This document shows positions 56,157 to 64,000 of a stretch of DNA of 64,000 nucleotides, piece after piece. Where the stretch lies: assembly GCA_007922305.1 (NCBI GenBank), contig ML677386.1, forward strand, positions 9,556,222 to 9,620,221, given 5' to 3'. The DNA comes from Dermatemys mawii (taxonomy: Eukaryota; Chordata; Testudines; Dermatemydidae). The notes below the pieces were generated by a model, which was not told the DNA's origin, did no database searches, and saw nothing but the letters and a program-made list of their open reading frames with translations. How positions within the stretch are numbered: position 1 is the first letter of the stretch; every line of letters starts with the position of its first letter. The position numbers and the translations under genes are program-made.

Positions 56157-56515
56157 TCCCTTATAGACTTTAAGGTCAGAAGGGACCACTATGATCTTCT
56201 AGTCTGACCTCCCGCACAGCACAGGCCACAGAATCTCACCCACCCACTCCTGCAATAAACCTCTCACCTATATCTGAGCTACTGAAGTCCTCAAATCATG
56301 GTTTAAAGACTTCAAGACGCAAAGAATCCTCCAGCAAGGGACCCGTGCCCCATGCTGCAGTGGAAGGCAAAAAAACCCCCAGTGCCTCTGCCAATCTGCC
56401 CTGGAGGAAAATTCCTTCCTGACCCCAAATATCGCGATCAGCTGAACCCTGAGCATGTGGGCAAGACTCACCAGCCAGACACCCAGGAAAGACTTCTCTG
56501 TAGTAAGAGTCCCTT
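56157..56515 (-). repeat. CR1-type 3' end, antisense
   Basis: 'agactttaaggtcagaaggg', 'accactatgatcttctagtc', 'tgacctcccgcacagcacag', then 'ctggaggaaaattccttcct' and 'gatcagctgaaccctgagca' are the reverse of a well-known CR1 3' UTR type. Only the 3' region is present. Confidence 0.8.
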
Positions 56516-56634
56516 GGGTAGGGTGAATCAGGGTGACTGCCCCAGCCCCTGCGCTTGGGGGCCCCCGTGTGTCGATAAAATTGGGACTGTCCCCATATTT
56601 AGGATGCATGATCAGGACGCCATCTATCCTGATA

Positions 56635-56895
56635 TTCAGGTGAGGAGGCAGGTGGGCAGTGAGGTGGAGAGCGGTGGGAGGCGGAGGCGCGCCAGACGGA
56701 CGGTGGTGAGACTAGTGGGGAGGCGAGTGGTGGGCAGGCAGCTGAGGGGTGAGCTGCAGGTGGGCAGACCAGAGGGCAGTGAGGAGGCAGGTGAGTGGAT
56801 GACGAGGAGAGTGGCGGGCAGGTGGGAGCTGAGGGTTGAGGAGGTGAGCAGCGGGCGGGTGCGCCAGGCAGACGGTGAGGAGACTAGCAGGGAGG
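56635..56895. repeat. GC-rich imperfect tandem region
   Basis: Units like 'gtgaggaggcaggtgggcag' recur irregularly with 'ggtggg', 'gaggag' and 'gcaggcag' blocks. A 216-codon plus-strand frame (56352-57002) passes through it, but its residues (R/V/G/E repeats) reflect the tandem DNA and not a known protein. Confidence 0.5.
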
Positions 56896-57489
56896 CTGAT
56901 TTGTGCCAGACCCCACACCCCCATAGGCACAGCCCTGTGGTCACTACTGATAATCATCCTGCTTTTCTTTTTCACTTGTTAAATTCGCTTACAGAAGCAT
57001 GACCTTTTATTTTCTTATAACCTCAGTTGACTCTATGTCCATATGATGAGGTAGGGAGCACAAATTAGTCATGCCAGGCTGTGACAACCAAGAAAGGGTT
57101 AAAGAATGTTCTCTGACACTATAAGAAATGTCAGGACAGCAGATGGTCTTGTTAGTGCATGAGACAAGACTGTCTTGGGTAAAACCATTTTGCTGGAACT
57201 GCTGAAATTATTTGTATTCTCAGTCTGACAAACAATTGGGAGAAAAGATTTGTTAAAAATTCAGTTCAACTTCCCTTTTAATTAACTGAAAAAGCTCCCG
57301 CTCCCGCTCTCCGGTTCTCTGAGCAGCTCTCCCGTGAAATGAGGGGAGAAAAGACTAGATACTCCTCAGGTACAAAGCAACCTTTCTTTTAAAAAAGAAA
57401 TAAAGGAAGCAAGGGAAAGAAGTACACTCTGCGGCCTTATTCACTGTAAAGAAGCTGAACCAACCCTTTTCCTTTGCAGGTGACTGGGG

Positions 57490-57568
57490 AAATTCCATAG
57501 CCTGTGTTATGCAGGAGGTCAGACTAGATATCATAATGGACCCTTCTGACCTTAAAAGTCTGTGAACT
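57490..57568 (+). repeat. CR1-type 3' end fragment
   Basis: 'tatgcaggaggtcagactag', 'catataatggacccttctgacc'-like and 'ttaaaagtctgtgaac' are the sense version of the CR1 3' end seen antisense at 56157. Confidence 0.7.
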
Positions 57569-57569
57569 T

Positions 57570-60500
57570 TTAATCAGTGGATACAGCAATACCGTCAAGC
57601 TTATCCTTGTTCCTTGACCAGCCACAAGCCATTCTCCCCATCGGCCATCTTAATTTTTCAAAATGCAATGCACACCGTGGCCCAAATTCTTCACAGGGTA
57701 ACTCCATTGTTGGAAATGCAACTGCGGGGATTAATTTGATACATTTTTCTTTTGTTTGTTTTTCCCCCAAAGTCAGGTAAATACAAAGGGTCATGCTGGA
57801 ATAAGCAAGTGCAATTTTGTTGGCTTCCGTGGAGTTGCCACTACTTACGACAGATATGGATTTGGCCCAGAGAGTCCACTTAACTAGAAAATCAGTGCCA
57901 TTGCAAAGACACATAACAGGCTGCACCTCAGTATCTAAACATGTGGCTAGCAAGATTATGATTCCATATACATAGCCACTCAAGCATGTGATGTGGAGTG
58001 CTTACATCAGCATGACAGGAATCCACAGTCCATCCTGTGTTGACTTTACAGTGTATGTGAGGCAATATATATTGGGAGTTTTCTCACAGCCCGCCTGTTC
58101 TGAGTTTGAGGACTGTGATTTAAAAACCACCTGGTCCTCTTTACACTTGCCTATAAAGGACTGAGTCTTCTGTGAGGGCAAAAATTGAATTTTCAATTGA
58201 CTTTGGGAGGAGGGGATAGCTGTAAGATACCACACCAAAGTATCGGGATAATTTTGATAAGTTTAAAGGTTGAAAATTTTGGGAGCTTCTCCTAATCAAA
58301 CCAGAAACATTTTTAACCCCAGAGGTCACCTTCACTAGCAGTAATTTTAAAGGAATTAATCCCACATCAAATTTTATTCACCACAGTTATTGAGCTATAC
58401 ATTAGCTGTAGTGTTTCAGTGAGCTGCCCATGTGGGAAATTTATATTTATTTTTATCTGGTATTACTATTGTAAATGTGCCCAGAGACTATGGTTATGGG
58501 CAACAAAAACAATTGTTATTAATTAATTTATTTCATCCTCCCCTTTTGTGCATGTTTATTGCATACACTATGAACATTTCAAATGTTACTTATTCAAGTC
58601 TCACTGAGATGACAAAGCTCTGCTTACAGCTTCCCCCGCAGTGTTATTAAAGTGTACCAGAGAGTAATAGCACAAGAGTACCAGAATATACACCTAATTG
58701 TGACCAGCTTTCCAGGTGTGCAACTCCAATGACTTCAGTGGATTTCTTTTGATCGGGGATCATCAAAAACTTGGGGGGCTGAGTTCCAGTCTTAACAATG
58801 AGCCAGAAAGAGCAGAGGAGGTGGAAAGGCAGTGATCTTACTCTGTTAGTCATCTTACCAGAGCTGTGCTGCCTCACACTGGTGGAAGATCAATGATGCA
58901 GGAGTAGAGGAGGGCAGAAGCTATCACAGGTAGGGGTGCTAAGGTGTCTTGTGGATCTGACAATTCTGGTGGATCTGGGTCCCATTTTAGCTTTAATCAA
59001 CCGCCGGCTATAGCCATCTTTTATCCTCTCCCTGTTTTCACTTTATCATGGGTTAGCTGGGGCCATCATGCAGCCAGCTATTATTTCATGTAACCAATAA
59101 TAAAACTTGCCATCTGGATCACTGCACACATATATACCCATAACAGGGCACAATTTAGAAGTCTTTGGTTCTGCTACTTCAGATATGCAACAGCACTAAA
59201 GCCCAACCACCATGTCAAGATAACTCCGAGGGCTGGAGACGGGGGATGGGGAGACGGGAGATTCCAGTTTTGCCAACAAGAAACAGGGTTTTTTTCACTC
59301 TGCGACACTACAAATGCATCACACATACATAGGCGTGAATCCAGGCATAGCAACTACATGTAGGGCTAGAAGTTTCTCGTCCGTGTGGCCCCCAATGACA
59401 GCCGGAGTGGCTTAAAGGTTGGTGAGGGGAGAGTGCTTGGCACCTGTGGGCACTCAAGACATTTTCAAAGCAGCATGTGATCTAGTCCCCAGAGTGCCTT
59501 TATGATCTGTGCAGTCCCTGGGAGCAGGGCTGGGGCATGGTTTGATACTCAGCATCTTGGTGGTGTTTTCCAGAGCACACGTAGCCCCTCCTACAGGCTT
59601 GGCAAGGGGCCTCTGAGACAATGGTATCGCAGGCCTGACTCAGTCAGGAGGTGAAAGCTGCCACTACTTTGGCAGTCACCCACAGTCTTCCTGATCAAGG
59701 CAGGCCTGAGAGCACACTAGGCTGGACACAGAGGGCTACTGCTCAGCCCTCCCCACCCACAACTCTCCCACCCCCACTTCCTTAAGCAATGACCCAAGGG
59801 TAACAGAGGATAACAGTGTTATTTAAAAACATCAGTAAAACCATTGGAAATGGACCCCTCCAGCTCAGTCTGTAAAACAAGTACCATTCCACATCAGAGA
59901 CAAACACATGTGCACATGCTTATAGGGGATCATCCTCCCCACTCTACCCCCACCCCAAGCAAAACATTTACCTCAGTCTGGGATGCCCCAGGTTTTCAGG
60001 GCCCACTGGAGAATCTCTAGCATGCTGGAATAGATAAGACAGAGCAGGTGGATCAGTAAACAAACATGAATCTCTGCCACCCGTCCCCACCTAAATCAGT
60101 CCCCCAAAAGAACTCAGACCACCCCCATACTCTTCCAATAGCCTCTGGTTACTCCTTCCTTGAAAATCTGAGATGGTTCATGGCTGAGTCCCAGAATCTG
60201 AAAGATCTGCTTGAGAAGCTTCCCTCGCTCTATACCCCATCCCTCCCGACCCCAGTACTCGAAGGTCACCACTTTTGGACCAGTTATGCTATTAAAAAAG
60301 TAACATCAGTTTTCTTCTAAAAGCTTAGCCCTTCGCATACATTTGCATGCGCGAGCTCTGGAAGTTTTGCAGGACTTCACAGGGATATAAATGGTAGAGT
60401 ATTCATTTCAGGTGGATCAGATGAGAGCTGATATATGTTGACAGTAAAAATGAAAAAATGTAACCACGTTTATCTGCACCTATTGTTTAGCTTGTGGCCA

Positions 60501-63500
60501 TAGTCACATTAAATAAAGCCTTTGCGTTGCATCCGAACAGACAGGTAAACAAATTTAGCCTAAAATAAGAATATAAAGGATTTATAGTTTTTCCTTGTGA
60601 CAGACTGTGCGTGGGTGTGGTGTGGGGAGAGAGAGCGCGTTACAATATCTTTAACACTAAAATGCTACCACCAGAGGTTGGTAAATTAAATAATTATTCA
60701 TTAGCTACCATAGTGATGCAGATGCAATCACACTGAACAAAAGACAAAACACAAAGTGTTGGCAAGAGTAAATAGGCCTGCACTAGTTTTTTAAAAAACA
60801 TATTTTTATTTATTAAAATCCCCCGGCTACAGCTCTTATTCAATATTCATTAGTGTTTCACTTGCCTTCGACTGGAAACAGCAAATACTTTGATATGGAC
60901 TGAAAGAGCTAAATCCTCTGCTGGGGTAAATCAGTGTAGCTCCATTGACTTCAGTAGAGCTGAGCCAGTTTACAGCAGCTGAGGCTCTGGAGCACAGAGC
61001 TTTTAATTCCCTGTAGCTTTTGGAAGTTATGAGCACCAGCATATCCTTTGCTGAAATGTGGGTTTGCAACAGCAACACCCCCCCAGTAAACAGACAGGTG
61101 GAGGTTGAGATTATCAAAGCCAGCTGAGTTGGGGAAATTTCGCCACACAACTCCCACTGAAATGACTTGGAGTTACAGGGCTAAGTACTCGCTAGTAGCT
61201 TCGAGAATCTCATCCACAATCCAGTTGCCTCCAATAAGAAAAGCACAGTGGGGGTTCAAATTTGTCTATTTTGATGCAGTTCTAACCTCTGGGCAGCCGG
61301 CTGTTGTCACGCTATGTTTACACAGAGAAAAGTGCAGTGATTAGTTCAGGTGCAGGGATCCACCTGCCTTGTTTTGAAGGCGTGTTGAACCTAGTTGAAT
61401 CACCTCAGCCCTGCACAGCACAACAGCACTGAGGTATGTATGAAAGCAGCAGTGTTGTCTAATGAAGGTAAAACAAAGAATGGTGAAAGAATGCTGACCT
61501 CCCTCTGATTGCTTCTCAATCCCCCCAGCCCCCATCCCCACAACATCTCAGTATGGTCAACTGTCTGACAACACTAAGCGAGCAACCCATCAGGAGATCC
61601 ATTAAAACCTCTTCCTTGTTTATTTCTGTACAGTTATTCATTAGAAAAAGAAATACAGTAGCTAAATCAATGCAACCCTGTGTCCCTGTTACTGCCATGC
61701 TTGCTGTCCTCAACAGCACCCCCTCCACTGGTGTTCCACACCCACCCTGGGGTCTTGTTCTTATTTAGACTGAGTTGTTTTCTGTTGCTGGCACAGCACC
61801 CAGAACAATGGGGTCTCACTGCAATACAAACAACAGGAGAGCATAAAGGGGAGTGGACAGATAAAAACAAACAGTGACAAGAGACAAAGGTCTGAATTCA
61901 TTCTTGCACCAGTGCTGAGGCCAGTGCAAGGGCTGGGAGACCGGTTCGTCTCCAAACGTGGGATTGGTAGGGGGCTGATTCTTCCCCCAGACTGGCATTG
62001 CTAAGGGCTTGTTTAACTTCTGGTGCAGGTAGACGTGACCTGAAGGCTGCCCTAACATGCATCCTAGCCATAAGTGGATAGGAAGTTTGTTTAATGTTTT
62101 GTCTTTGCCAAGCCCATTAGACTAATTTATCTGAAACTGAATCTCAGTCACAAACTGGATCTATTATTCACTGGGTGTGACACTGACAGCTTCTCCAGGG
62201 CAAGTGTAAATCTGTGTCAGGTGCCATGCAGAAAGCTGGGAGAAAAGTCTGTTTTTAATTAACTGGTTTGATAAGATCTCTTTGGGATGTGTGACATGCT
62301 GTATGACTTGCTTCTGTGAGACTTGGTGTAACTGATGTTCTTAGCTAACATAATAACTACAGATAGGTAGAGGGGTCAAGATGTAAAAAAATGGCAGTAT
62401 TTGTCCCAAAGATCTGCCTGCAGTCCATCCTCATTGCTGGATGATGTTTTTGCTAAAATGACCAACAGTTAATAGTGTAGACATGATGACTGATGTCATT
62501 AGACTTCAGAGTTAATACGCAAATGAAGTGGATTGGGAGGAACCTTTTGGAGGAATTTTGTAAGAATATCTGCAGACACAGTAAGGCAGTCCATTCGCAT
62601 TTGGAAAATTCTCCCCAACTAAAGGAGCTACAAAGTTAGGGTGAAAGCCTCATCCCAGCTTTAGCCCCTTTCCCATGAGCAAAGGGTTGGAACAGTGTAA
62701 AGAAGCACTAAAAGTCCCATCTCCAGCATGAGTATAAATAGCAGTATAGCCACAGTAGCTTGGTAATGGCAGTGCAGGCATGGCTGCGTCATGCAAAGTA
62801 CATCCCCACTGAGCTAGTGCAAGTGTGTGTAGATGAGCAGAGGAAATCATAGCCCTAGTGCATAGTGTAGGCAATCTGTATTATGATAGGGCCTTTCCAG
62901 GGTCAGGAAGGTGCCCTCCTCCCCCATGGCTCTTACAGATGGAGCACAGACTGTCACCATTAATCTTTCATTTTTAAAAAATGGCTATACATTTTGCACA
63001 AACCAACAGAGTTACTAATAAAGAATTGGTACGTTGTAATGCCACTTGCTTGCTTGGCCTGGCTAAGAAGTGTGCATTAGTGATGGGACAATCCTAAACT
63101 CAAATGGCTGACAGCTCATGTGTGATCAAACAAGAATCAAAGATGCATCGATACTCATTTGGAACACCCCCGCCTGAAAGAGGAGGCTGGAATCTCAACA
63201 GAAGTCCGGTGGGAGTCGTGGATTCCCAGCTCAGATCGACTTACATGTGTGAGCTCTGCTCAAGAGAGCACACTCAAAATAGCTGTCGACTCGAGCTGGG
63301 AATTACACCTCCAAACTGCAGTGCAGATGTACCCTTGGCTTGTTCCCAGCCAGGATCAGGACGTGCGGAGGGCACCCAAACTTTTAAAGGAGTTATTCAA
63401 AAGTTAAGCAAATGAGTCCGTCTTTCAAAAATGGTCAAATTTAGTTGTAGGCAAAAAAATAGGGTGTCCTATTTTATCAGAGCTGTTTCGGTAACCTAGG

Positions 63501-63999
63501 GCCCGATTATCCTGCTTGTTAAATGCATGCATGCAAGTCCCATTGCTGCCAATACTGAGTGCAGTCTAAACAGATATCAACTTCAGTGGGAGCTGTCATG
63601 TGCAACTGAGGAGATGATCGTATTTTATACAACTTGGTTTTGCTAGGATGGCAAGCAGCCTTGCTGAACTTTAGATAAACGTGTTGTTCCTCGTTCTAAG
63701 ATTATTAGCTAATGACATATGTGCTCAATAAAGTATTAAATCCCTGAACATAAAGTAGAGTTTTCCAATATCCCCAATCTAATATGAAATCCATTTATAA
63801 ATATAATTACAGTAAATGGTAGCCATTTTTTACACAGAAACTTTTCTGACCATAACCCTATTGAAAGTGACTGTTTTCTTTGGAGCTAGCACAGGATTGC
63901 TTTTAAGCCTTTAGCACTGTGGTGAAAAAAACATACCACCATTAAGCCAGGTGAAAAAATCTTATCCACTTTACTGTGTTATATTTAAACTCATTTTGA
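57570..63999. other. Gene-free stretch at the right end
   Basis: 6.4 kb without a recognised gene. Apart from the palindromic repeat near 60905-60990 ('aaatcctctgctggggtaaa' facing 'tttacagcagctgaggctc') I see no assigned repeat. The frames on both strands, up to 137 codons (57570-57983 minus), show no domain or exon signals that I trust. Confidence 0.4.
60905..60990. repeat. Palindromic repeat related to 10793-10878
   Basis: The arms 'aaatcctctgctggggtaaatc' and, reverse-complemented, 'agagcctcagctgctgtaaac' flank 'gctccattgacttcagtagag'. Similar in size and design to the copy at 10.8 kb. Confidence 0.65.
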
Positions 64000-64000
64000 T

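Noticed and set aside
56352..57002. 216-codon plus-strand open frame, the longest outside the LTR element
   Set aside because: Its first part is antisense CR1 3' end and the rest is GC-rich tandem DNA; residues are low-complexity R/V/G/E and no domain is visible.
1..64000. tRNA, rRNA, CRISPR arrays, bacterial operons, phage or plasmid genes
   Set aside because: No cloverleaf, no regularly spaced repeat array and no dense gene layout was found; the repeat content is that of a vertebrate nuclear genome.

Overview
This window looks like non-coding nuclear DNA from a reptile, most likely a turtle, with a crocodilian as the alternative. I see no bacterial-type gene organisation, rRNA or tRNA gene, or CRISPR array. 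The organism call rests on the mix of repeats, judged from memory of such repeats: several CR1 LINE copies, a Gmr1-like Ty3/gypsy element, Penelope-like fragments, hAT and PIF/Harbinger MITEs with intact target-site duplications (TSDs), solo LTRs, and a background of old MIR/L2-like and palindromic amniote repeats. It could be intergenic or intronic.

Layout. 1-5.0 kb: mostly unique AT-rich DNA with old SINE-like and palindromic repeats. 5.0-6.6 kb: a TA-flanked MITE, a CR1 reverse-transcriptase fragment and a 118-bp MITE. 7.6 kb: a Penelope-like piece carrying a hammerhead-ribozyme-like core. 8.2-9.5 kb: an unclassified repeat split by a hAT MITE. 10-14.5 kb: old repeats and one strong hairpin. 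14.83-15.99 kb: a composite hAT element with the start of a transposase gene. 18.03-23.66 kb: a full-length but dead Gmr1-like LTR retrotransposon in the order LTR, gag (SCAN-related capsid), protease, integrase, RT, RNase H, LTR. 23.7-28.5 kb: MIR-like repeats and a possible retroviral RNase H scrap. 28.55-28.76 kb: a fold-back Penelope-like insertion with two opposed hammerhead cores. 29.7-30.6 kb: antisense CR1. 30.7-31.7 kb: a tRNA-like inverted repeat and two hAT-type elements. 33.3-34.9 kb: MITEs and a solo LTR. 34.95-36.8 kb: CR1 interrupted by a Harbinger MITE. 40.5-42.6 kb: a hAT MITE, one candidate host exon on the minus strand, a hAT remnant and the 3' end of a CR1. 43.0-43.7 kb: an antisense solo LTR. 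46.8-47.5 kb and 52.4-53.2 kb: two hAT elements with perfect 8-bp TSDs. 55.1-55.8 kb: a retroviral-type solo LTR with a 23-bp-periodic U3 repeat. 56.2-57.6 kb: two CR1 3' ends and a GC-rich tandem region. 57.6-64 kb: mostly featureless.

The only sequence that looks like a host coding exon is a 72-bp minus-strand piece at 41192-41263 with good splice signals and a hydrophobic reading; I cannot name its gene. The most notable items are the Gmr1-like element (integrase ahead of RT, SCAN-like Gag), a 30-bp segment inverted between its two LTRs, the paired hammerhead motifs in the fold-back Penelope-like insertion, and the composite hAT. All reverse-transcriptase and transposase genes seen here are visibly broken.
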